From assembly GCA_005239165.1 (NCBI GenBank), contig RAPG01000014.1:62001-126000 (forward strand): DNA of 64,000 bases, written 5' to 3'. Numbering within the stretch: the first letter of the stretch is position 1; every line of letters starts with the position of its first letter. The DNA is from Allopusillimonas ginsengisoli. Its GTDB lineage: Bacteria; Pseudomonadota; Gammaproteobacteria; Burkholderiales; Burkholderiaceae_B. The translations under genes and the position numbers were made by a program. Under the pieces are notes generated by a model. The model did no database searches. It had not been told where the DNA came from and saw only the letters and a program-made list of their open reading frames with translations. Positions 43,116 to 53,000 of the stretch are shown in pieces.

Positions 43116-43799
43116 ATGCCACAACCGTGTCATTTCAGACGCAACTTAATGCCTGTGCGATTGTTGGCTTGCATCCTGTGCAGCGTCGCCTTGACCGCCT
43201 GCAGCTCCATGAACAGCATGCTCGGTGGTTCGTCCGAAAAAAATGCACTGAAGGAACTGCAATGGTCTTATGCTGCCGACGGCCTGCAAATAGCCATCCA
43301 GGCTGATCCTATGCTTAACGAGGCAAACGGCCAGCCACACATGCTGACTCTGCTTGTCGTGCAGATGGAAACGCCCAATGCCTTTACTGATCAGACTGCC
43401 GATGCAGTCAAGATGAAAAACCTGTTGCTGGCGCAAAGCACGCCACAAGGCATGCTGTCGCTGGACCGGCTGTTTATCGCCCCAGGCGAAAAGAAAAGCA
43501 TCCAGCTTGGACGTGCCGAGAAAGCACAGTACATAGGCCTGGTGGCCGGGTACAACCACCAGGATACGGCACGCAGCAGCCGGTTGTATCGCATAGGCGT
43601 GCAAGTGGACTCTTCCGGTTTCCTCGTTAAAACGCGAGCAGCCACGCCTGAAGCACTCAGCATTGATCTGCGCCTTGGGCCAGACAGCATTCTGGAAGCG
43701 CCAGGCACCGAGACCGTACCTGCCGACCCCGTAAAACCTGAAGCCGGGCCCGTTACGCCGCAATCAACATCATCCAATTCTACTTCCGGGCAATTATGA
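43116..43799 (+). CDS. tssJ: T6SS outer-membrane lipoprotein TssJ
   Basis: Anchors the TssJLM membrane complex to the outer membrane. The start at 43116 is preceded by a strong AAGGAGG six nt upstream; the open frame further upstream lies in the previous gene. The 227 residues have a lipoprotein signal peptide (VRLLACILCSVALTAC, lipobox LTAC) and the transthyretin-like TssJ core with LLVVQMETPNAFTD and the APGEKKSIQLGRAEKAQYIGLVAGY segment. A Pro/Ser/Thr-rich tail follows. The stop overlaps tssK by 4 nt. Confidence 0.93.
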   Translation: MPQPCHFRRNLMPVRLLACILCSVALTACSSMNSMLGGSSEKNALKELQWSYAADGLQIAIQADPMLNEANGQPHMLTLLVVQMETPNAFTDQTADAVKMKNLLLAQSTPQGMLSLDRLFIAPGEKKSIQLGRAEKAQYIGLVAGYNHQDTARSSRLYRIGVQVDSSGFLVKTRAATPEALSIDLRLGPDSILEAPGTETVPADPVKPEAGPVTPQSTSSNSTSGQL

Positions 43800-45193
43800 G
43801 CAAGCAACTGAAACCCTCCATTTTTTGGCACCAAGGCCTGTTTCTGGAGCCACAGCATTTCCAGCATCAAGATGTAAAACTGGAGACTGCGCTGGCGCGG
43901 CATCTGATGCTGACGGTTCCTTGGCCCTGGGGATATGCTGTGTTGGAAATTGATGAATCAGCCTTGCAGGCACGCAATGTGAGCGTCAGCCATCTCGCCA
44001 TGCGCTGGCGCGATGGCGCATTCACGGAGTTTCCCGGCAATGCCAGGGTAGAGTCGCGTCATTTTGAGCTGACCGACTTCACGCAGGGACCGCGTACCGC
44101 CTATTTGGGCTTGCGCCGGATGATGGATGATGAAGTCAACGTGTTGCGCTACGAAAACATCGAAGATGCCACACAAAGCCATTCGCGTTTCGCCGCACTG
44201 GCGGACCCCTTGCAGGTGCCCGATCTCTATTCTGATGGCGCGCCCGGACATGTGGCAATGATGGATCACGTCCTGCGGATTTTCTGGGATGACGAAATAG
44301 AGCATCTGGGCGACTACGAGCTGATGCCGTTAGTGCGTCTTGAGCAAGATGGCGAAGCTGTGCGCCCTGTGCAGGACTTCACTCCACCCTGCATGAGCCT
44401 GGCCGCCGCGCCTCAGCTGCAACGGCTGCTGCATGAGTTGCGCGACGAGGTCATAGGTCGGGCGCACCAACTGGAAGTTTTCAAGCGGCCGCTGACCAGC
44501 CACGAAGCGGACGGAGATACCTTGGTTGGCACTCTGCTAGCGCTGTCAGTGCTTAATCGCTATGGCGCACAGTTGAACCATTTGATTGAAGGTTTCCAGA
44601 CCCATCCATGGCAGGTATACGGCGTGTTGCGCCAGCTGGTGGGAGAGCTCAGTACCTTTACTGAGTACTGCGACCTTCTGGGCGAAACGCGCGACAGTCA
44701 GTCTTTGCTGCGGCCCTATGAGCACACCGATCTTGGGGGGGCTTTCGACAGTGTGCGTACGCTATTGTTGCGGCTGCTCAACGAGATTACGCTGGGCCCT
44801 GAAATGTTTGTACGCTTTGAGCGTGATGGCGCGGCCGACACCTTGTATCACGCCACACTCCCCGCTAATTTCTTCGGACTGCGGCACCGTTACTACCTGA
44901 TGGTGCGCTGCGCACTCGAGCCCGCACAGACCGCTGACCTGATGATGCTTGAGGCCAAACTTGCCACACCAGACAGCATCGAAATGACAGTAAGCCGGGC
45001 CCTGCCGGGCATTGAGCTTATCCCTCTGCAAACGCTGCCACTGGGCATGCCGCGCCGTAGCGGTGCCGCCTACTTCAGGATCGAGAGTCAATCAGCATTG
45101 TGGGACGATGCGCAAGCCGATGACCAGATGGCCTTGTTCCTGCCCAACCCGCCTGATGAGTTGCGGGTTGAACTGATCGTGATCAAAGGATAA
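43796..45193 (+). CDS. tssK: T6SS baseplate protein TssK
   Basis: Connects the baseplate to the membrane complex. The 465-residue protein begins with the hallmark IFWHQGLFLEPQHFQHQD and continues with LSVLNRYGAQLNHLIEGFQTHPWQVYGVLRQLVGELSTF (read in parts), as in ImpJ/VasE. Ends with DELRVELIVIKG. Complete, and coupled to tssJ upstream and tssL two nt downstream. Confidence 0.97.
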   Translation: MSKQLKPSIFWHQGLFLEPQHFQHQDVKLETALARHLMLTVPWPWGYAVLEIDESALQARNVSVSHLAMRWRDGAFTEFPGNARVESRHFELTDFTQGPRTAYLGLRRMMDDEVNVLRYENIEDATQSHSRFAALADPLQVPDLYSDGAPGHVAMMDHVLRIFWDDEIEHLGDYELMPLVRLEQDGEAVRPVQDFTPPCMSLAAAPQLQRLLHELRDEVIGRAHQLEVFKRPLTSHEADGDTLVGTLLALSVLNRYGAQLNHLIEGFQTHPWQVYGVLRQLVGELSTFTEYCDLLGETRDSQSLLRPYEHTDLGGAFDSVRTLLLRLLNEITLGPEMFVRFERDGAADTLYHATLPANFFGLRHRYYLMVRCALEPAQTADLMMLEAKLATPDSIEMTVSRALPGIELIPLQTLPLGMPRRSGAAYFRIESQSALWDDAQADDQMALFLPNPPDELRVELIVIKG

Positions 45194-45195
45194 CA

Positions 45196-45861
45196 ATGCG
45201 ACTCGCCAACTATTGGATACCCGAAATGGAGTCCGCCCACGCAGCTTTCAAACAAAGCGATGCGGCGGCAGACGTCGTCGTTGCACAGATTAAAACGTCG
45301 CTGGAACAGACCTGCGTCAGGGCAACGCGCGATGGCCATGCGCCGGAGCAGGTGCAAGATACGTTGTACGCCGTTGTCGCGTGGATAGACGAGCTGGCGA
45401 TGTCCTTTCCCTGGGCCGGTTCAGGAGCGTGGCGCCTGTCGCCGCTGCAGCGCCACTACTTCTCCACGACACGCGCCGGGACAGGCTTTTTCGACCGCCT
45501 GCGCAACCTGCCGGAGCAGGCTACTCAAGTGCGCGAAGTGTTTGCTTTGGTACTGGCAACTGGATTTCAGGGCGAGTTTGCCCATAGACCAGCCATCGAG
45601 CTGCAGCAATTTCGAAATGAGTTACTGCAGCGCGTTGCCACGGAGGGCAATATGGCACCTATGGCCGACGGCAAACCTCTGTTTCCTGAGGCTTACTCGC
45701 TGGGCAAGCAGCCGCGCATGCGCCGCAGCGGGCCATCGACCGCAGCTGTCCTGACTATTGTGTTGCCGCTTCTTGTCTTGCTCGTCTTGTATGTGTACCT
45801 GAATACTCAGCTATTAGGTGAGGCCGCAGATCTGATTGCGCCCCTGACCAAGGGACTTTGA
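45196..45861 (+). CDS. tssL: T6SS membrane-complex protein TssL (DotU/IcmH), short form
   Basis: Inner-membrane partner of TssM and TssK. The 221 residues contain the cytoplasmic hook domain (VVAWIDELAMSFPWAGSGAW, LSPLQRHYFSTTRAGTGFFDRL) and a single C-terminal transmembrane helix (about 190-214). There is no OmpA-like or other peptidoglycan-binding extension, so the complex lacks the usual anchor on TssL; the SPOR domain on TssM may substitute. TssM starts 4 nt later. Confidence 0.95.
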   Translation: MRLANYWIPEMESAHAAFKQSDAAADVVVAQIKTSLEQTCVRATRDGHAPEQVQDTLYAVVAWIDELAMSFPWAGSGAWRLSPLQRHYFSTTRAGTGFFDRLRNLPEQATQVREVFALVLATGFQGEFAHRPAIELQQFRNELLQRVATEGNMAPMADGKPLFPEAYSLGKQPRMRRSGPSTAAVLTIVLPLLVLLVLYVYLNTQLLGEAADLIAPLTKGL

Positions 45862-45865
45862 GCTA

Positions 45866-48800
45866 ATGGCTAAGAAATTACTGGGGATTCTGGGTTGGGC
45901 CATCGGCTTGTCAGTGCTGGCTCTGTGCTGCTGGCTGCTGGGCGTATTTCTGGGCTGGCCCTTGTGGCAGTCAGCCGCCTTGTTTTTGGGCGTTCTCGTT
46001 GCTTGCCTGATCCTGGCATGGCTGCGTCGCCGCTGGCATGGCTGGCGCTTGCGCAGGCGGCTAGCACGGCCAGCGACCAGTACGGCTGAAAGCACTGCTC
46101 AACTCGACGCAGACTGGCGGGCCGGTCTGGCGGCACTCAAACAATCGCGCTTGTCGCGATTTGGCTCACCGCTGTATGTACTACCCTGGTTCCTGGCGCT
46201 GGGGCCACAGGACGATGGCCGATCAGCCATGCTGCGTCGTGCTGCTGGTCGCGATGCCGTCTCAGCCGGTGGAGACGACACCCCGATTTTGCAGTGGTGG
46301 CTGTTGCCCGGCGTGGTCATGCTGGACCCTGCGTCATCGGCAACTACTGGTGGAGTCGCGCCATCGACTGCCAGCTGGAAACGCATGCTGCACTGGATGA
46401 TGCGATCACGCCGCCGTGAGCCGCTGAATGGACTGGTGCTTTCGTTCAGTAGTTTCTGGCTGACACAGACCAGTGATGCCGAGCTGTTCGATACCGGCCA
46501 TGCGCTACGTCAGCGTCTGGATGAACTCGTACGCGTCTACAACGCACGCGTGCCCATTTACATTGTGCTAACCCATTGTGAGGCCCAGAGCGGCTTTACC
46601 TCCTGGGCCAAGTCTCTGGATGATGGCACCAACAAGCAAGCCATGGGTTACCTGAATGAGCGCAAGCTTGCCGGTATAGGAGAGTTCATCGACGATGCCT
46701 TCGGCTATATCGTGGCGCGCATGGGAGATCTGCGAGTGCTGCAAGGCATATATGCACGCCTCACTCCTGATGTCCTGGGTCTGCCCGAGCGCATGTTTAC
46801 TCTGGCAGATCGACTGGACAAAGTGCTGCGCCCCGCATTTCAGGCCACTCCTTACGCTGAAACGCCATTGCTGCGCGGCATCTTCCTGACCGGTAGTCGC
46901 ACAGGCACCGACAGTCATGAAGCAGACTGGTTCAGCGCCGGCTTGCTTAATGACGTGTTGCCCGCTCAACGCAACGCCTGGCAGCCTCTGGAGCGCATGC
47001 GTCACTGGCGACGACTGCTTCGCCATGCCGCTGTAACTGGCTGGTTGCTGGCATGCGTGGCGGCGGGCGCATTCATGCTACATACCGCCCATACGGCACA
47101 AGATCAACTGCGTATCGCCATGCAGGGAGCCGACATGTCAGCCGTGGATTTTTCCGGCGGTTTGTCGTCAGACCTGCATGCCCTGCAGTCCATTCGCCAT
47201 GCCATTCTTACACTGGACAAACGCTCAGAATGGGAAAGACGCTGGCTGCCATTTCAACAACACGTCAATGTTACGCAGGAGAAACTGGAAAAGGCTTATG
47301 CCAATGCCTTTTATGGCGAGGTGCTCACGGCCAATCTAAACCCAGTGCTTGTCAGAATTCTGGCTCAGGATCGCTCAGGCGTGCCTGATCAGGCCTCTAT
47401 TGCAATGGCACAGAACCTGGTCCGTCGCATCAATCTGCTGCAGGCCAAACTTGCCGGCGAAGACCTGAACACGCTGCCTTCACCCGGCACTGAGCTTCAA
47501 GCACTAATGTCTGTCATTCAAGACGGAACAATCAGCATGCTGGATGGGCTCTTGCTCGGTGATATGTATCGCGACTATCTGGCCTGGCAGCAAAACACCC
47601 AGGTGCTGAATGACGAACGACGCGCCCTGCAGAAAGCCCTGGACGGCCTGGGCTTGTCCGCCCGTCCGATTCAATGGGTTAACACCTGGGCGGGCTTACA
47701 ACCCGACTTGCAACCGATGCGCTTGTCTGATTTCTGGAATATCGGAGAGCAACCTGCCCTACCCGAAGTGTCGGGCGCCATGACACTGGAAGGCAAGACA
47801 GCCGTCACAGCCTTTCTTCAAGAAATTGCGCGTGCCAGCGACAATCCACAGGCATGGAACGAACGCGAGGCCCAATATCAGCAGCTGTTTCTGGATGACG
47901 GACTGCAACGCTGGTATGCATTCTCTGATGCCTTTGTGCACGCGCCTGATCTCATCGCCGATGTCAGCGCACGCCGCACAGTGTTGTCTTCACTGATGAC
48001 CGCCAACGACCCTTACCGCCAATATATGGGGAGGCTGTCCAAGTTGGGACAGTCCTTGCCTGACACTGCGCGCCCCGAATGGCTAAGTCAGGCCATACGT
48101 CTGGACAAACTGACTGGCCTGGTCCAATTATCCGAGGACGAGAGTGGCAAGAAAGCAAACGCGGTCACTTCAAGCCTGACGACCTTGCAGAACCTGCAGG
48201 TAGTGCAGAGCTTCGGCGGCGACGTCATTAAGGCTCTGCCCGCAGGCAACCCGCTCAAGCAGGGCTTTTCCAGTCTGGGTGCCGATCAGCAGGCATTGGC
48301 GCTAATGCAGAGCTATCAAAAAGGCGTGCAATCTACAGTCCAGGTACTGCAGCAGGGCGAGGGCAATGCCATGCAAGAGGCCGTGCAGATCTGGTCCTAC
48401 GGGCAGGACCCCGCAGTGAAGGAAGTTGCGTTAGTTGATGCTTACGACGCCATGGCAGCATTGCGTAAATCACAGGATGTGGCCACCGACTCCAGGAGCA
48501 CTGTTGTCTGGCAGCTTACCGAAGGCGCAATGGATTTCACCCTGGACTACGCCGCACGCAGCGCCGCATGCAAGCTGCAGTCGGAATGGGAGGCCAGCGT
48601 ACTCGGTGCGGTACAGGGCCTCACAGACAAACAGCTGGCTGATACGCTGCTTTTTGGCTCAGGCGGCCAGGTCAACGTTTTCCTGGATGGCGATGCCAAG
48701 CATTTCCTGTCGCGTAATGGCGCACGCTATGTGGCCAGGGATGCCCTGGGAGTTACCGTGCCCTTTAACGGCCAGTTTTATGCTTTCGCCAGTATGGCAC

Positions 48801-49831
48801 AGCGGCATCAGGCCTCTGTGGCCGGGCAGCAACTGGCAACCCAACGCACACAAGACGCCAATACAGCATTGAAAGATCAGGCCACGCAGCTGGACGAAAA
48901 AATATCCAAGCTGCAGGAAGTAAAGGGCAATGTAACCATAAGCACCGAACCGCCGCAAACCAATGCCCAGGCGCGCTTGCGGCCAGAAAGCCTCACGCTG
49001 AGCCTGCAGTGCGCCAGCGGACCTATCGTGCTGCAAAACCTTAACTTCGCCAACAGCCAGGTGTTTTCATGGTCCATGGCTAACTGCGCAGATACCGAGC
49101 TACTTATTCGCTACCCGGGTTTTGAACTGCGCCAACAGTGGAGTGGTGCTGGCGGTTTCATTCAGTTTCTGAATGTCTTTGCCAGCGGCCAGCATCGCTA
49201 TACGCCTGCCGACTTCCCCATGCAGGCCAGTGCCATGGAGCAGGCCGGCATCGAGTGGCTGGATGTCAACTATCGCCAAGTGGGGCAGGAAGCCGTACTG
49301 AAGGCCTTTGCCCAAGCAGACAAGCTCAACACCCAGGCTCAGGAGATTCAGGGCAAACTCGATGCCATGCAGGATGCGGCGGCGAACGCACCGCAGACGC
49401 AAGGTGCATCAGGCCCCGCCGGCTTGCCCAATCAGATTGTCACGATATGCATGGGGCCGGCCAGCAGCATTGGCCAGCAGCTTGCGGCAAATGTGGACGT
49501 GCCGGCCAAGAGCACCGCTGGCACCCGCCAAAAGGCAAAGCCGACAGCAACACAAAAGCCCGGCAAAAAATCGGCAAACTCGTCTAGTGTGAGTCCGCCA
49601 AAACCGGGCACGTATGCGGTTCAGGTCGGCATTTTCGCCCACACCGAAAAGGTACGCAAGGCGCTGACCAATGCCAATTACACCATCCAGGATGAACCCA
49701 TTACCCTGCATGGCAAGCACTACCGGAATATACGCGTTGGTGAATATGACACTCGACAAAAGGCCGAAGAGGCTGCAAAACAGATAACTGAGTTACTAAA
49801 AGTAAAGCCCATGGTGGTCGGACAGCCATAA
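45866..49831 (+). CDS. tssM: T6SS membrane-complex protein TssM (IcmF) with C-terminal SPOR domain
   Basis: Spans the periplasm from the inner membrane to TssJ. The 1321-residue protein has two N-terminal helices (about 1-55), a cytoplasmic IcmF domain, a third helix near 395, and a long periplasmic part. Where many TssM have a P-loop, PWFLALGPQDDGRSAM (about 107-122) lacks the Gly and Lys of GxGK[ST], so nucleotide binding is doubtful. After an Ala/Lys/Ser-rich linker (about 1205-1245) the end (about 1246-1321) is a SPOR domain: YAVQVGIFAHTEKVRKALTN ... KHYRNIRVGEYDTRQKAEEAAKQI. SPOR domains bind glycan strands lacking stem peptides, mostly at division sites. Last gene of the T6SS operon. 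Confidence 0.95.
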   Translation: MAKKLLGILGWAIGLSVLALCCWLLGVFLGWPLWQSAALFLGVLVACLILAWLRRRWHGWRLRRRLARPATSTAESTAQLDADWRAGLAALKQSRLSRFGSPLYVLPWFLALGPQDDGRSAMLRRAAGRDAVSAGGDDTPILQWWLLPGVVMLDPASSATTGGVAPSTASWKRMLHWMMRSRRREPLNGLVLSFSSFWLTQTSDAELFDTGHALRQRLDELVRVYNARVPIYIVLTHCEAQSGFTSWAKSLDDGTNKQAMGYLNERKLAGIGEFIDDAFGYIVARMGDLRVLQGIYARLTPDVLGLPERMFTLADRLDKVLRPAFQATPYAETPLLRGIFLTGSRTGTDSHEADWFSAGLLNDVLPAQRNAWQPLERMRHWRRLLRHAAVTGWLLACVAAGAFMLHTAHTAQDQLRIAMQGADMSAVDFSGGLSSDLHALQSIRHAILTLDKRSEWERRWLPFQQHVNVTQEKLEKAYANAFYGEVLTANLNPVLVRILAQDRSGVPDQASIAMAQNLVRRINLLQAKLAGEDLNTLPSPGTELQALMSVIQDGTISMLDGLLLGDMYRDYLAWQQNTQVLNDERRALQKALDGLGLSARPIQWVNTWAGLQPDLQPMRLSDFWNIGEQPALPEVSGAMTLEGKTAVTAFLQEIARASDNPQAWNEREAQYQQLFLDDGLQRWYAFSDAFVHAPDLIADVSARRTVLSSLMTANDPYRQYMGRLSKLGQSLPDTARPEWLSQAIRLDKLTGLVQLSEDESGKKANAVTSSLTTLQNLQVVQSFGGDVIKALPAGNPLKQGFSSLGADQQALALMQSYQKGVQSTVQVLQQGEGNAMQEAVQIWSYGQDPAVKEVALVDAYDAMAALRKSQDVATDSRSTVVWQLTEGAMDFTLDYAARSAACKLQSEWEASVLGAVQGLTDKQLADTLLFGSGGQVNVFLDGDAKHFLSRNGARYVARDALGVTVPFNGQFYAFASMAQRHQASVAGQQLATQRTQDANTALKDQATQLDEKISKLQEVKGNVTISTEPPQTNAQARLRPESLTLSLQCASGPIVLQNLNFANSQVFSWSMANCADTELLIRYPGFELRQQWSGAGGFIQFLNVFASGQHRYTPADFPMQASAMEQAGIEWLDVNYRQVGQEAVLKAFAQADKLNTQAQEIQGKLDAMQDAAANAPQTQGASGPAGLPNQIVTICMGPASSIGQQLAANVDVPAKSTAGTRQKAKPTATQKPGKKSANSSSVSPPKPGTYAVQVGIFAHTEKVRKALTNANYTIQDEPITLHGKHYRNIRVGEYDTRQKAEEAAKQITELLKVKPMVVGQP

Positions 49832-49855
49832 CCCGGCCCACAGCAAAGCTTTGAC

Positions 49856-49877
49856 CGCTGCGCCTCCGGGCGCAGCG
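49856..49877 (+). terminator. Hairpin after the T6SS operon
   Basis: CGCTGCGCC (49856-49864) and GGCGCAGCG (49869-49877) form a perfect 9-bp GC stem with a 4-nt loop 25 nt after the tssM stop. Only a weak T-rich stretch follows a few bases later, so termination efficiency is uncertain. Confidence 0.55.
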
Positions 49878-49999
49878 CTTCTCCGGGCTTTTGCTGCTCC
49901 ATAATTTCGCACCTTTCCGCGTTGCGGGGAACCACGCTGGGTTACTTTACGCCCTCGTTCCATAACAGAATCATTGCCTAACCTGTCTAAACAGACGGC

Positions 50000-50016
50000 G
50001 ACAGACTGCGTCTGTC
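50000..50016. promoter_or_regulatory. Perfect dyad upstream of the autotransporter gene
   Basis: GACAGAC-TGC-GTCTGTC is a perfect 7-3-7 inverted repeat, 40 nt before the autotransporter start. A related GTCT-AAAC-AGAC dyad precedes it at 49985-49996. Tandem GTCT/AGAC dyads suggest binding of a dimeric regulator; no promoter elements could be placed with confidence. Confidence 0.4.
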
Positions 50017-50055
50017 CATCTAGGCTGTCCCCATATTTAACAAAGGGATAAGCCT

Positions 50056-53000
50056 GTGAATAAAATACATAAGGTGATCTGGAGCTGCCACAGCCACGCG
50101 TTCGTTGTTGTCTCAGAACTGGCAGATTCTAGAACGTCTGGCGGTGGTGTACGAAGCGAACGTCGCGCAACATCTGGCCGAGGCACACGCAGTGCCACAT
50201 CTAAAATAGCCAGGCGCGGCAAATGCGCGGGACCCGCCACGCTGCTCGCTGCCACCTTAACGCTGGCGCTCGCGGGCGCGCAGCATGCTACTGCCCAATC
50301 AGTCACCGCTACGGGTGATATCAACCCGAGCGGCCCCAGCGCACCCACATCCTCCTGGAACCTGGGTAATTCTACCCACCTGCGGGTCGGACAAACAGGC
50401 TACGGCTCGCTTGTCATTGAAGATGGGGGCATCGTCTCAAATGGGGTCAGCACTATTGGAGATGAAGAGGGCGCCGTAGGCGAAGTCATCGTTACTGGAG
50501 CCGGATCGCAGTGGATAAACAACGGCACTATTTTTACCGGCTATGACGGCACAGGCAAGTTACTCATTGAGGACGGCGGTTACGTTTCGGCTTATAACCA
50601 CATAGGAATTGCAGACGAAGACGACAGCAATGGCGAGGTCATCATCACCGGGGCAGGATCAAAATTACACGCTCCGGATGCCGAGGTTTGGGTCGGCAAT
50701 CGCGGTATAGGCAGCCTGACTGTTGCAGACGGAGGCAGCCTCTTTAACGGCCAGGGTCATATTGGAAATTGGGATGACAGCGAAGGCGAAGTGTCTGTAA
50801 CCGGGGCAGGATCAACATGGGAGAACACTGGCTCGCTAACAATTGGTAGTAGAGGTCCAGGCACGTTGACCATTAGCGACGGCGGCCAGGTCAGCAACAC
50901 ATCAAGCATAATCGGCCAAGGCACTATCAACGAAGGCAAGGTCACTGTCACTGGGTCCGGATCAGAGTGGCAGAACAGCAGCGACATGCTTGTCGGCCAG
51001 TGGGGCCCAGCTACACTAATTGTTGCGGATGGCGGTAAAGTTTCGTCCTCTGGCTCCCTCAGCCAAATCGGAACTAACGACGGTAGCCACGGCGATGTCA
51101 CTGTTACCGGGACGGGGTCGCAGTGGTACAACGCGGCTGTCCTCCAAGTCGGCGCCCTTGGCACAGGTATGCTGACCATTGAAAATGGCGGTAAGGTCAT
51201 CAATGATGGAAAAGGTGTTATTTCGGAGGGTGCTCTTAACGAGGGCGAGGTCACAGTGACCGGCGTGGGGTCAGAATGGGAAAACACAGGCGATCTCTAT
51301 GTTGGCAATAGAAATAAAGGCACGCTGACCATCGCAGATGGAGGCAAAGTCTCAAGTAATTTCGGTTATATCTCAAAGCAAGCCAGCAGCCACGGCGAGG
51401 TCACTGTAACCGGGGTTGGATCAGTGTGGGAAAACAATCGTTCGGTTTTGATCGGTGGAGGAATCACAGGCACGCTGACTATTTCTGATGGGGGCAAGGT
51501 CTCTGCTGAAGTCGTCCGTATCGGAGCCACTGGCGGCGTGAGAGAAGGCACACTCAATATTGGTGCGGCGGCGGGTGATGCAGCGGCAACGGCAGGCATC
51601 CTGGACACCCCCGAGCTTGATTTCAAGGGCGGTAAAGGCACACTTGTCTTCAATCACACCGATGCAGATTATGTTTTCTCCGCCGCGTTGACACAAGGCC
51701 CTTATAGCAGCCGAACACACACAATCAAACATCTGGCCGGCACTACAACACTAACCGGCGACAGTTCCGACTTTTCCGGCACCACAACGGTTTCGGGCGG
51801 CGCACTGTTCGTTGACGGCACACTGGCGGGCGATGTCAACGCCCAAACCACCGGCGAGGTGTCGGGAAACGGGACGCTTACCGCCAACCTGAATATCACC
51901 AACAGCGGCGTACTGGCCGGCGCACACAACAAGCAATTGCGCATAGATGGCGATGTCAACATGGATGCAACCAGCGAAGTCAAGGTCGCGCTAGACAGCC
52001 CTTCAAGCAATGGCCTGTTCGATGTGGGAGGTGACCTGGCCCTGGACGGCACACTTAACGTGGCCGACGCAGGGGCCTTCGGCACTGGTGTTTATCGCAT
52101 TTTTGATTATGCCGGTGCACTGACTGACAATGGCATGGATATCGGCGCTACGCCTGGAGGCGTATCCGCAACCGACCTCCAGGTCCAGACATCCGTTCTG
52201 AATCAGATAAACCTGGTGAGCAGCGCGGCAGCTGGCGAGATGCGCTTCTGGGATGGGGGCGATCCGGCAAAGCACGGCAATAACATCATCGATGGCGGCA
52301 GCGGAAGCTGGCTGGCCGACGGCCAGAACTGGACGCTTCTTGATGGTTCAGCCAACGGCAGCTATGACCCTAACCCGTCCTTTCCCATATTCCAGGGGAC
52401 GGCAGGTACGGTCACAGTCGATGACTCGGCCGGCACCATCGCTATTACCGGCATGCAGTTCGCCACCGACGGCTACCGGCTCGAAGGCGATGCCATCGCC
52501 TTGCAAGGTGCAGGCAACGAAAGCATCATTCGCGTAGGCGATGGCGCAGGAGCGGGAGTGACCGCTACCATTGCCTCTGCGCTGACCGGCACGTCCTCGC
52601 TGGTCAAGAGCGATATGGGCACGCTGGTGCTGGAGGGTACCAACACTTATACCGGCGGCACACAAGTTGATGGTGGCACACTGTCGGTGTCCAGTGACGC
52701 CAACCTGGGCGACGCAAGTGGTGCGTTTACGTTCAATGGCGGCACACTGGACTCGACGGCCAGTTTCGTTAGCGATAGGTCCATTCTGGTTAACTCAGCG
52801 GCACGCTTCAATGTCGCCTTGGCGACGGAACTGGAGCTGACTGGCGATATCACAGGCGGATCAGTCGCCTTGCTCAAGCAAGGAGACGGCACACTAATAC
52901 TGTCAGGCACTAACGACTATAGCGTTACAAGAGTCCTGGCCGGAACGCTCATCGGTAACGTATCTTCGATCTCGGGAAGTATCCGAAATGCGGGCACGAT

